NCBI GenBank assembly: GCA_009841335.1
Contig: VXLY01000120.1
Location: 28,350-79,278, forward strand
Source: Rhodothermaceae bacterium
Lineage (GTDB): Bacteria > Bacteroidota > Rhodothermia > Rhodothermales > Bin80
Direction: 5' to 3'
Length of the DNA stretch: 50,929 nt
Positions 18,855-27,144 of the stretch are shown here, piece by piece. Under the pieces are notes generated by a model. That model was not told the origin of the DNA. It searched no databases and worked only from the letters and a program-made list of their open reading frames with translations. The translations under genes and the position numbers were made by a program. Position 1 is the stretch's first letter; every line of letters starts with the position of its first letter.

Positions 18855-20320
18855 GAAATCTAGCGGATTTCGCTGACGCGAATCTGCGAATATTTGTAAG
18901 GCCCCCACCTGAACCCGATACACACGACATATACCTGATTGGGATCTGTGGCACGGGCATGGGCGCCCTCGCAGGACTCCTCAAGGAGGCGGGGTACGCA
19001 GTACGCGGATCTGACAGTAATGTGTATCCGCCGATGAGTACCTTTCTGGAAAAACGAGGCATACCTTTACGGAAAGGGTACGCGAAGGAGAATCTCATCC
19101 CCACACCTGATCTGGTTATCACCGGCAATGCATGTACGCCAACGCATGTTGAGGCAACAGTAGCACGGGAGCAGTTTCTGCCTCAGCTTTCCCTGCCGGA
19201 GGCCTTACGCCATTTTTTTCTGCTTGAGCGCCGGAGTTTGGTGGTTGCCGGGACGCATGGAAAGACAACAACAACAGGGCTCCTGATACACTTGTTGTAC
19301 TCGGCAGGCCGTGACCCGGGATTTCTGGTTGGCGGCGTCCTTCAGGGACTCGAAAAAAGCTATTCCATAGGTACCGGATCGCAGTTTGTCATAGAGGGCG
19401 ATGAGTATGACAGCGCCTATTTTGACAAGCGGCCTAAATTCATGCACTACGCGCCGCAGGTCGCCATTGTAACTTCAATAGAGTTCGACCACGCAGACAT
19501 TTACGCATCGTGGGACGAATATCAGGAAGCGTTCGTTGCCTTCGCGGAACTGCTACCTTCGGATGGATTGCTGGTCGTCTGTGGAGACGATCCTGCCGCA
19601 GCCCGACTTTCTAGTTCTGCCCCCGTACTTACATACGGGCTAAGCGACAAGCATGATGTGGTTGGACGTATTACTGAGGCGACGGAAGACGGCGTACAGT
19701 TCAACCTGATACATTGTGGGCGTGATCTGGGCACCATGTTCCTTCCAATGAATGGACATCATAATCTTCGCAATGCCCTTGCAGCGAGTGCTGTGGCACT
19801 GCATGAAGGACTAATGGTAGACGAGATTGCCCATGGTTTGTCATCCTTTCCTGGAGTCAAGCGGCGGCAGGAGGTCCTGGGAGAACCCGGAGGTATTCTG
19901 GTTGTGGATGATTTTGCACATCATCCAACTGCCGTACGTGCAACGATTCAGGCAGCAGGAGAACGCTGGCCCAGTCGCCGGATCCTGGCAGTCTTTGAGC
20001 CGCGTTCCAATTCCAGTCGAAGGAAAATTTTTGAAATTCCATATGGCGAAGCATTCAAGGGCGCTGAAGCGGCTTACCTCTGTTCGCCTCCCTTTAGACA
20101 CAATGATGCTCCTGAACAATTCATGAATATTGATGTAGTTCTTGATCATATCCGCAGATCCGGTACTGAAGCGTACGCTTTCGCATCCGTACGCCAGTTG
20201 CTGGAGCCTCTGGTTCAGGAGGCTCGACCCGATGATGTTATTCTTATCATGAGTAACGGAGGCTTCGGCGGTCTACACCAGGATTTACTGGAGTATCTTT
20301 CAACAAGCTGTGGCAACTAG
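18851..20320 (+). CDS. mpl: UDP-N-acetylmuramate:L-alanyl-gamma-D-glutamyl-meso-diaminopimelate ligase
   Basis: A 489-residue Mur-ligase paralogue that recycles murein tripeptide onto UDP-MurNAc in the cytoplasm. The N-terminal Rossmann-like motif is GICGTGMGALAGLL, the ATP P-loop GTHGKTTTTG lies near residue 134, and the Mpl-specific EGDEYDSAYFDKRPKF segment follows. The C-terminal domain contains DDFAHHPTAV and EPRSNSSRRK. The last two features separate it from MurC. The start overlaps the RND stop by four bases. A pump and a wall-recycling enzyme in one transcript is not a pairing I know as standard; genomic neighbourhood rather than function may explain it. Confidence 0.95.
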   Translation: MRNLADFADANLRIFVRPPPEPDTHDIYLIGICGTGMGALAGLLKEAGYAVRGSDSNVYPPMSTFLEKRGIPLRKGYAKENLIPTPDLVITGNACTPTHVEATVAREQFLPQLSLPEALRHFFLLERRSLVVAGTHGKTTTTGLLIHLLYSAGRDPGFLVGGVLQGLEKSYSIGTGSQFVIEGDEYDSAYFDKRPKFMHYAPQVAIVTSIEFDHADIYASWDEYQEAFVAFAELLPSDGLLVVCGDDPAAARLSSSAPVLTYGLSDKHDVVGRITEATEDGVQFNLIHCGRDLGTMFLPMNGHHNLRNALAASAVALHEGLMVDEIAHGLSSFPGVKRRQEVLGEPGGILVVDDFAHHPTAVRATIQAAGERWPSRRILAVFEPRSNSSRRKIFEIPYGEAFKGAEAAYLCSPPFRHNDAPEQFMNIDVVLDHIRRSGTEAYAFASVRQLLEPLVQEARPDDVILIMSNGGFGGLHQDLLEYLSTSCGN

Positions 20321-20326
20321 CTGCAT

Positions 20327-22735
20327 ATGTCAGGCATTATTGGACATCTATTGATTCTGACAGCTTTTGTCAGTTGCATCCTGTCGGTGTTCGCATTCTA
20401 CCGGGCCGCAGAATACGAGCACGATGGTGTAGACTTCTTTCGCTTGGGCAAACTGCTCTGGGGAGTGATGACTGTCTGTCTTTTCAGTGCTTGGCTCCTG
20501 CTTATCGTTCTAATAGCGACCCATCAGTTCCAGTACAACTACGTTTGGGCTCATTCATCTTTGGACTTGCCCTTTCATTTTTTGTTCTCCGCCAGTTGGG
20601 AGGGGCAGGAAGGATCCTTCCTGCTTTGGATTATCATGAACTGCCTGATGGGGTTTGCACTCCTGCGTTGGGCCGCGCCAGATTACAGGGCACCGGTTAT
20701 GGCTGTCGTGGCATTCTGCCAGGTCTGCCTGCTCACGATGATTGTAGGGGTCAAGCTTGGCCCCATCGAAATCGGCTCAGCCCCCTTTGCCACGATTGCA
20801 GAAGCCAACCCGGATGCCCCAATCTTCCAGTCTAATCCTGATTTTGTGCCCGCAGATGGCACCGGTCTGAACGACCTCTTGCAAAATTACTGGATGGTGA
20901 TCCACCCACCAATGCTTTTTGTGGGCTTCACCACCATGATTGCACCATTCGCTTTTGCTGTGGTTGCGCTATGGAAGCGGCAATACGTCCAATGGGTACG
21001 TCCTGCACTTCCCTGGACGCTAATAAGCGTTATGTGTCTGGGAGTGGGGATTGCCATGGGTGGGTATTGGGCATATGAGACACTTAACTTCGGCGGATAC
21101 TGGGCCTGGGATCCCGTCGAGAACTCTTCTTTCGTTCCATGGATGATCGGAATTGCTGCCATTCACCTGATGCTCATTCAGCGAAAGGGTGGGATCGGTC
21201 ACAAGGCAGCACTTTTCCTGTCCATCCTCGCCTATATGCTGGTCGTTTATTCCACCTTCCTCACGCGCAGCGGCATACTGGGAGATGCTTCCGTGCATGC
21301 TTTCGTTGACCTTGGACTGTATAACCAGCTCCTAATCTGGATCCTTGCAATGGGGGTGTTGGGCTTCGGGTTGTTTGCCTGGCGTTACCGTGAACTTCCT
21401 AGCGCACAGCAGGAAGCCCATTTTCTGTCACGCGAGTTTTTGGTGTTCTCAGGATCCGTACTCCTGACCGTCGTCGCGGCTGTCGTTATTCTGGGCACAA
21501 GTGCTCCGATCTTTGGACAATTGTTCCGCGACAATCCAGCATCCGTACCCATTGATTTTTATAACAACTGGACGCTCCCGCTAACGGTTGGTATCCTGTT
21601 TCTAGCTGGACTTGGGCAACTTTTCTGGTGGACCAAGATGACCGTTCAGAAGGTGAATCGTGTATTGTTTTGGCCATTGCTCCTCGCCTGTGTGAGTACT
21701 GGCATTGTGTTGGTTTTGACACCGTTTGCAGCAGAGACCGTCGCTCCGGGGGAGAGCTTCTGGCAGCGCCATGGATATGGCATACAATTAATGCTCCTTC
21801 TTTTCGTGTCATTTTTTGCACTATACGGCAATGCCACTGTTCTTTGGCGCGTTGGGCGAGGGAACTTGAAGCTGGCTGGCGGAGCACTAGCACATGTGGG
21901 GCTCGGCATTATGGTTGTCGGCATAATTGCATCCTCCGGGTTCAGTCGCCCGATTTCTGATGCACCACGGGGCGATGATCGAAACAACTTTGTTGTTGAG
22001 CAAGGTCAGGTCGTTTCCGTCGCAGGATATGAGGTGGCCTACGCTGGCACCGAACCTGGCGAACGGGGTCATACACGCTTTGTGCTTGACTTCAAGGATC
22101 CCGGCGGACAGTCCTTTCGCCTCAAGCCCGTAGCCTATGAATCAAATACAGGTCAGTGGATTCAGCATCCTGATCTAAAACTCTACTTCGAAAAGGACAT
22201 CTTTGTCGCCGTCACTCCTCGCGCTATGGTGGACGGCAACAATTCAAGCAACGAGGTTACCCTGCGCCGCGGACAGAGCACCCTGGTGGGAGATGGCGCA
22301 TATCGGGTCACTTTTACCGGTTTCGATATCGCACCGAATCTCCAATCTGTTATGAGCGAGGAGGAAGCCGACCGTCTGGAGATTGCCGTGGGTGCGGTAC
22401 TGCAGATAGCCAATACGACCACCAACCTGATTGAAGAGATTACCCCGATTTACGCCATACGAACAGATCGCAGCGTAAATGCTATTCCTGCACGTTCAGA
22501 TGGGGTTGGGTACTATTTTACAAATATGAACGTAGATACCGGAGAAATCACGCTTACGCTTGATGGTGCAACCGGACCTGACTACGTGATTGTCCAGGCT
22601 CAGGAAAAACCGGCAATCAGTCTGGTCTGGATTGGCATTATCCTGTTGAGTGGAGGGTTCGTCCTATCCGCAACCCGGCGAGCCAAGGCATTGCGTTGGT
22701 CTCCTTCCCGCAAGCGTGGAACCCGCACAAAGTAA
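20327..22735 (+). CDS. ccmF: Cytochrome c haem lyase CcmF/NrfE family
   Basis: An 802-residue polytopic membrane protein that attaches haem to apocytochromes c in system I maturation. The tryptophan-rich WWD motif is present as FGGYWAWDPVENSSFVPW, flanked by conserved histidines (VIHPPMLF, and the THQF/HSSLD region). ASWEGQEGSFLLW is a further family signature. A periplasmic domain of about 200 residues precedes the last helix. It starts at ATG 20327, six bases after mpl. No other ccm gene is visible here. The seven-haem lipoproteins encoded at 29178-33136 are obvious candidate substrates. Confidence 0.95.
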   Translation: MSGIIGHLLILTAFVSCILSVFAFYRAAEYEHDGVDFFRLGKLLWGVMTVCLFSAWLLLIVLIATHQFQYNYVWAHSSLDLPFHFLFSASWEGQEGSFLLWIIMNCLMGFALLRWAAPDYRAPVMAVVAFCQVCLLTMIVGVKLGPIEIGSAPFATIAEANPDAPIFQSNPDFVPADGTGLNDLLQNYWMVIHPPMLFVGFTTMIAPFAFAVVALWKRQYVQWVRPALPWTLISVMCLGVGIAMGGYWAYETLNFGGYWAWDPVENSSFVPWMIGIAAIHLMLIQRKGGIGHKAALFLSILAYMLVVYSTFLTRSGILGDASVHAFVDLGLYNQLLIWILAMGVLGFGLFAWRYRELPSAQQEAHFLSREFLVFSGSVLLTVVAAVVILGTSAPIFGQLFRDNPASVPIDFYNNWTLPLTVGILFLAGLGQLFWWTKMTVQKVNRVLFWPLLLACVSTGIVLVLTPFAAETVAPGESFWQRHGYGIQLMLLLFVSFFALYGNATVLWRVGRGNLKLAGGALAHVGLGIMVVGIIASSGFSRPISDAPRGDDRNNFVVEQGQVVSVAGYEVAYAGTEPGERGHTRFVLDFKDPGGQSFRLKPVAYESNTGQWIQHPDLKLYFEKDIFVAVTPRAMVDGNNSSNEVTLRRGQSTLVGDGAYRVTFTGFDIAPNLQSVMSEEEADRLEIAVGAVLQIANTTTNLIEEITPIYAIRTDRSVNAIPARSDGVGYYFTNMNVDTGEITLTLDGATGPDYVIVQAQEKPAISLVWIGIILLSGGFVLSATRRAKALRWSPSRKRGTRTK

Positions 22736-22741
22736 TCCCAG

Positions 22742-22800
22742 CCTCCTAGCCGTTTCAAAAACGGAGGTCTACCAGCCCTGTCACGTATCTTGCGCGTGAC
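22742..22800. terminator. Two hairpins between convergent genes, possible terminator
   Basis: CCGTTT at 22750-22755 pairs with AAACGG at 22759-22764 around a 3-base loop. GTCACG at 22780-22785 pairs with CGTGAC at 22795-22800 around 9 bases and is followed by TTT. They lie in the 91-base gap between the ccmF stop and the stop of the convergent permease gene. No long T tract follows, so an intrinsic terminator is only possible. Confidence 0.4.
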
Positions 22801-22826
22801 TTTCCGGTATATTCTCTCCAGATTTC

Positions 22827-23939
22827 TCAGCGGTGCACGATTGCTTCGCGCGCCAATTCACGCCCTGCTGGAGTCAACTCAAGGGATTCTCCGACCGGAT
22901 TCAATAGTCTCTTTGTGCTTGCGCGAGAGACTACATTCTCGGCAAAGGGTTTTTCCCAGGCCAGGTGGTCCTGGAGGTGATCTACCCGACATTCCCGCTC
23001 AGCTTCGGGTGTGCCTTCATGTTGCAGCAAATGAATCACAAGCATCTTGATTGCAAACTGCCACCTTTGACGTTTTCTGCGCCGCCATGCAGCCAGAAGC
23101 CCCTGATTGGGGGCTATACAAAGCAAAATTCCAAACTGGACGCCTACTATCGCGACCATGCATCCTGCAATTGAAGCATCAAACAGGTGTGCAACCCAGT
23201 ATCCCGAAACGGCGGCAGTAACTGCCAACAGGATACTATACAGAATCATACGATCCAGTCGATTCGTGAGCAGGTATGCACTGATCGGAGGTCCGACCAT
23301 GAGTGCCACTACCAAAATAGACCCCACTGCATCAAATGCGGCGACCGCCGTCATGGATACTAACCCCATGAGCGCATAGTGCAGCAACCCCGGCAGAAAA
23401 CCCAGCGTGGCACAGAGTGCGCTGTCAAACGTGGCCAACTTAAGCTCCTTGTAGAATAGAATTATGAACGCTGCACACAGCAGTCCGACCAAACCGGTGG
23501 AATACAGGGATTGGGGTCCCAGATCGTACCCTGCGATCTGTAGACGGTCGAATGGTGCAAAGGCCAACTCCCCCAGGAGCACAGCATCAGTGTCCAAGTG
23601 TACATCACCTGCATAGCGGGCAATCAGAATTACTCCAGCTGCAAAGAGTGCAGAAAAAACCAACCCAATAGCAGCATCTTCGCGCACAAGTTCGGTCTTT
23701 CGCATCCACTCAACCAGTACAACCGTAAGCAGCCCCGTCGCTGCACCACCGAGTATAAGGATTGGAGATGACAGGTTGCCGGTCAAGAAGAATCCAACTA
23801 CGATACCTGGCAGGATTGCATGGCTGATGGCATCGCTCATCATAGCCATTTGCCGCAATACAAGAAAAGTACCTGGAAGCGCACATGCAACCGCAACTAC
23901 TGCAGCAACCAATTGAATTTCAAGCTGAAACAGGCTCAT
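22827..23939 (-). CDS. Metal ABC transporter permease (ABC-3 family) with C-terminal winged-helix-like tail, second permease
   Basis: A 370-residue protein. Residues 1-285 form an ABC-3 permease of the MntB/ZnuB type: LRQMAMMSDAISHAILPGIV is the conserved coupling segment, and the second half carries SILVVALMVGPPISAYLL. From about residue 290 a basic linker leads into some 75 soluble residues ending in LTPAGRELAREAIVHR, a pattern like the end of a DtxR-family winged helix. The start overlaps the stop of the preceding permease by four bases. Together they would form the membrane channel of a Mn(II)/Zn(II) importer. Recognition-helix residues are less clear here than in the sister protein. Confidence 0.9.
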   Translation of the reverse strand: MSLFQLEIQLVAAVVAVACALPGTFLVLRQMAMMSDAISHAILPGIVVGFFLTGNLSSPILILGGAATGLLTVVLVEWMRKTELVREDAAIGLVFSALFAAGVILIARYAGDVHLDTDAVLLGELAFAPFDRLQIAGYDLGPQSLYSTGLVGLLCAAFIILFYKELKLATFDSALCATLGFLPGLLHYALMGLVSMTAVAAFDAVGSILVVALMVGPPISAYLLTNRLDRMILYSILLAVTAAVSGYWVAHLFDASIAGCMVAIVGVQFGILLCIAPNQGLLAAWRRRKRQRWQFAIKMLVIHLLQHEGTPEAERECRVDHLQDHLAWEKPFAENVVSRASTKRLLNPVGESLELTPAGRELAREAIVHR

Positions 23940-25048
23940 CGCACACGTTTGTCCAGGAGTCCCTTACAGGTGTTCATCCCCTCCTCTGTTAGTGCCCAGC
24001 CCCCGGTTGAATGCACACTTATCAGCCCTTTGGAATGTAGACTGCGCAACTGCCGGCGCAATGTGCTCGCATTAGGATGCATTACCTTCAATGCAGCTTC
24101 CATATGCGGATGCTCATAGCTGTCATGCTTCCTTGCCAGTTCAAAGAGATCCAATAGAATGGCTTCACTCCTGAGTCTTCGGGCCTGAAGCGTTCGACGA
24201 ATCTGCTCCCAAACCAGTCCACGACGCGGAGCAATTATCACGGAAACCAACACAACTCCACTCGCACACAGAACAATCGTCGGGCCGGTTGGCAGATTAG
24301 ACATGCTCGTACTCAGGAGGGCACCACCGACCCCGGATAATGCCCCTATCACCATCGAAATCAGCACCATGATGCCAAGGTTATCTGTCCACTGACGTGC
24401 CGCAGCTGCGGGAGCAATGATCATTGCACTCATTAGCACCACGCCTACCGTCTGCAGTCCAATCACAATTGCAACTACCAGCAGGGTAGTCAGCCCGAGA
24501 TCCAGCCGACGAACAGGCAATACCAGACTGTTTGCAAATTCGGGGTCAAAGGAGAGGAGTTTGAATTCCTTCCAGAACAGGACCAAAACGGCCAATGCCA
24601 AACCACCTAAAACTGCTATTGTGATCACATCTTGCTCAACGAGTGCCGCGGCTTGACCAAAAAGAAACGAATCAAGCCCCGCCTGTCCAGCATCGGGAAA
24701 TTTTTGAATGAATGTGAGCAGAACCAGGCCAATACCAAAAAACACAGACAATACAAAACCAAGTGCGCCATCGAACTTGATCCGTGTCGTGGTGGTTATA
24801 ACTAAAACCACCACTGTGGCAAGCCATCCTGCGAGCCCTGCACCCACCATCAGAATTAGCGGAGCTTTGCTGCCGGTAATGATAAAAGCCAGACCAATGC
24901 CTGGCAGAGCTGCATGCGATACTGCATCGCCTAATAGACTCTGCCGTCGCAGTACGGCAAATGCTCCTAACGCACCGCTTATTGCACCTAGTATTGCCGT
25001 CCCAAGGGCAACTGTACGAAACGTATAGTCACCTAAAAATTGCTCCAT
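23936..25048 (-). CDS. Metal ABC transporter permease (ABC-3 family) with C-terminal winged-helix-like tail, first permease
   Basis: A 370-residue protein with the same plan as its downstream neighbour. The membrane part (1-285) has LRRQSLLGDAVSHAALPGIG and GVVLMSAMIIAPAAAARQW, both family signatures. The tail (about 292-370) holds a helix rich in Leu/Glu, then NASTLRRQLRSLHSKGLI, and closes with GWALTEEGMNTCKGLLDKR. That is the order recognition helix, wing, LTxxG helix seen in DtxR/MntR winged helices. It follows the ATPase gene by two bases. Known family members function as dimers of permeases; the tail's function, regulatory or structural, is not known to me. Confidence 0.9.
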   Translation of the reverse strand: MEQFLGDYTFRTVALGTAILGAISGALGAFAVLRRQSLLGDAVSHAALPGIGLAFIITGSKAPLILMVGAGLAGWLATVVVLVITTTTRIKFDGALGFVLSVFFGIGLVLLTFIQKFPDAGQAGLDSFLFGQAAALVEQDVITIAVLGGLALAVLVLFWKEFKLLSFDPEFANSLVLPVRRLDLGLTTLLVVAIVIGLQTVGVVLMSAMIIAPAAAARQWTDNLGIMVLISMVIGALSGVGGALLSTSMSNLPTGPTIVLCASGVVLVSVIIAPRRGLVWEQIRRTLQARRLRSEAILLDLFELARKHDSYEHPHMEAALKVMHPNASTLRRQLRSLHSKGLISVHSTGGWALTEEGMNTCKGLLDKRVR

Positions 25049-25050
25049 GG

Positions 25051-25785
25051 CTAGGTTGCCCCCTTGATGATTGCAACACGGCCTCCGTAAGTGAGTCTCA
25101 AATTGGCTTCCGTGAAAACTTCCGAAACAGGACCACTTGCAATCCGGCGCACATTCAATAGCAGGACTTCATCAAAGTAGGAGGATACCGTTTGCAGGTC
25201 ATGGTGTACGACCATGACCGTTTTGCCTAATGATTGCAGCGTACGAAGGAGTTCAATGATCGTCCGTTCCGTCGTTGCGTCTACTCCCTGCAAAGGTTCA
25301 TCCATGAGGTAGATGCGGGCATCCTGCACGAGTGCCCGCGCCAGAAATACGCGTTGCTGCTGTCCACCGGACAGTTGGCTGATCTGGCGATGGGCCAATT
25401 CAGCCATGCCAACCTGGTCAAGGGCAGCCATTGCCTCCGTACGCTGATCGCGCCCCGGTCGACGAACCCACCCGAGACGACCATACAACCCCATCAGAAC
25501 AACATCCAAAACACTGGTTGGAAAATCCCAATCCACGCTTCCGCGCTGAGGAACGTACCCTACGCTGGAGGCTACACTTCGATAAGGTTGACCAAAGATG
25601 CGAATTTGACCGGCAGCTGGCTTGATCAGTGATAGGATCGCCTGTATCAGCGTTGTTTTACCCGCGCCATTGGGACCGACAATGGCCATTAGTGCACCGG
25701 ATGGGACGTCAAGGTCAATATCCCACAAAACCGGACTTTCCCGATAAGCTACCGTCAGGTCACGTACTTCAATTGCGTTCGCCAT
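25051..25785 (-). CDS. Metal ABC transporter ATP-binding protein
   Basis: A 244-residue ABC ATPase energising manganese/zinc uptake. It has Walker [10 protein letters not shown], signature [15 protein letters not shown], Walker [13 protein letters not shown] and the switch histidine in MVVHHDL. The stretch [20 protein letters not shown] is typical of MntB/ZnuC-type metal ATPases. I start at ATG 25785, which has GAGG about nine bases upstream and overlaps the end of the binding-protein gene by 17 bases. The longer frame from 25812 begins with TTG. It sits between the binding protein and the two permeases. Confidence 0.94.
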   Translation of the reverse strand: MANAIEVRDLTVAYRESPVLWDIDLDVPSGALMAIVGPNGAGKTTLIQAILSLIKPAAGQIRIFGQPYRSVASSVGYVPQRGSVDWDFPTSVLDVVLMGLYGRLGWVRRPGRDQRTEAMAALDQVGMAELAHRQISQLSGGQQQRVFLARALVQDARIYLMDEPLQGVDATTERTIIELLRTLQSLGKTVMVVHHDLQTVSSYFDEVLLLNVRRIASGPVSEVFTEANLRLTYGGRVAIIKGAT

Positions 25786-26713
25786 TCGAGAGTGCCTCAA
25801 CGATCGTATCAATATTGTAGCGAATCATATCCAGGTACGTGGCCGCTGGTGTGGATGGCCCGCCCAGCGCATCCCCGTACAACGTGCCACCGATAGTGAC
25901 ATCAAAGCCGTTGGCCCTTGCCGCTTCCTGAACGGCTTCAATTCCACGCGGAGAAACTGACGACTCTATGAACATCGCCGGAATCCGCCGTTCAGTTACA
26001 AGTGCGGCCAGGTTCTGTACATCTGCCGCGCCTGCTTCAGATGCAGTGGAGATACCCTGAAGCCCAAGAACCTCAAACCCATACGCACGCCCGAAGTAAC
26101 CGAACGCATCGTGAGAGGTTATGAGAACTCGCTGCTCCCCTGGTATCGCGTCAGCTTTCTCATGCACGTAGGCGTGTACCTCCTGAAGTTCGTCCGCGTA
26201 AGCATCTCCTCGCGCTGCAAACGTAGCTTCACGTGTAGCATCCAAAGCCCCGAGGGCATTGGCGAGTGCATGTGCAGCACGGGCCCACAGCTCAGCATCA
26301 AACCAGATATGCGGATCATAATTACCTTGAAAAAGCTCTGACGCTCGTAGTAAACTATCGGGAACACTGATCTCAGCGATTGCGACGGTCGGCTTCCCCC
26401 GTTCAGCCATCGCCTCAAACACATCCCCCATTTTACCCTCAAGATGTAGACCATTGTAAACCACGATATCAGACTCAACCATTTTATTGACATCGCGGGC
26501 ACTGGCCTTATATAGATGCGGATCAACCCCCGGCCCCATCAACGATTCGACACTCACCTCCGACCCGCCAACTGCACGTACCAGATCAGCAACAATGCTT
26601 GTGGTCGCCACGACCTTGATTGCACGATCCCGAAGTGGAGGAGCCTCCTCTTCCGCTGACGTGCAAGACATCAGCAGACCAAGCACCGTGATACACAGGG
26701 CAGCCGAGCGCAT
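25769..26713 (-). CDS. Manganese/zinc ABC transporter substrate-binding lipoprotein (TroA/MntA-like)
   Basis: A 314-residue cluster A-I metal-binding protein. The signal peptide ends in a lipobox LMSC, so it should be lipid-anchored. Metal ligands can be placed by motif: His in [10 protein letters not shown], His in [11 protein letters not shown], and the third region with [14 protein letters not shown]. The GISTASEAG segment and the absence of a His-rich loop favour manganese (or iron) over zinc, by comparison with TroA/MntC and ZnuA. It is first in the leftward operon. A palindrome like a DtxR/MntR site lies 13 bases upstream of its start. Confidence 0.92.
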   Translation of the reverse strand: MRSAALCITVLGLLMSCTSAEEEAPPLRDRAIKVVATTSIVADLVRAVGGSEVSVESLMGPGVDPHLYKASARDVNKMVESDIVVYNGLHLEGKMGDVFEAMAERGKPTVAIAEISVPDSLLRASELFQGNYDPHIWFDAELWARAAHALANALGALDATREATFAARGDAYADELQEVHAYVHEKADAIPGEQRVLITSHDAFGYFGRAYGFEVLGLQGISTASEAGAADVQNLAALVTERRIPAMFIESSVSPRGIEAVQEAARANGFDVTIGGTLYGDALGGPSTPAATYLDMIRYNIDTIVEALSNGERN

Positions 26714-26726
26714 TGATATTTCAAAT

Positions 26727-26744
26727 TTTTAGGCTAGGCTAAAA
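26727..26744. promoter_or_regulatory. Candidate DtxR/MntR-family operator
   Basis: TTTTAGGCTAGGCTAAAA is an 18-base near-perfect palindrome: only the two internal G positions fail to pair. It resembles the DtxR/IdeR/MntR consensus, which has TTAGG-type arms around a CTAG-like core. It lies immediately upstream of the metal-binding lipoprotein gene, where a metal-loaded repressor could block transcription. No DtxR-family repressor gene is in the window, apart from the permease tails that resemble its winged helix. Confidence 0.65.
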
Positions 26745-27144
26745 CTGCAAAATACCGAAACTGTTGCAGAGATATGCATTTTCCATAGGACCCCATCGCC
26801 CTCCCCCGGCAAATGCTTCGACTTAGAACAAACTGTCCCGGGAAACAGCCTGAAATCCAAATCACAGCGTCAACTGTTTTATTGTTTTATCAACAGCTTG
26901 ATAGTTTTGATTATAGACAAATACCAGACTGAATCCCATTGAAATCGCCAAGGCACTTCGCCACAAGCCAAGTTGTATATCGCTGACGATAGTTGCAAAA
27001 CCACAGAGCCTCACAAGCGCGTCCTGGTTATGGAGAGTCCTGCTATGCCTGGATTCGCGATGATCAGGACAAATATGAGTGTGCAGCCTACTGACCTCGT
27101 CTTCTGGTGTAGTGTCAAATCAGTCCGGCCTACGCAGAGTCCGG
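26745..27144. other. Intergenic region, 400 bp, no gene recognised
   Basis: The stretch lies between the metal-importer operon start and the stop of the secreted metalloprotease gene. It must contain the importer promoter. AT-rich runs near 26875-26930 include a weak CTGTT/AACAG inverted pair. Frames that cross it have no recognisable motifs or credible starts. Confidence 0.5.
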
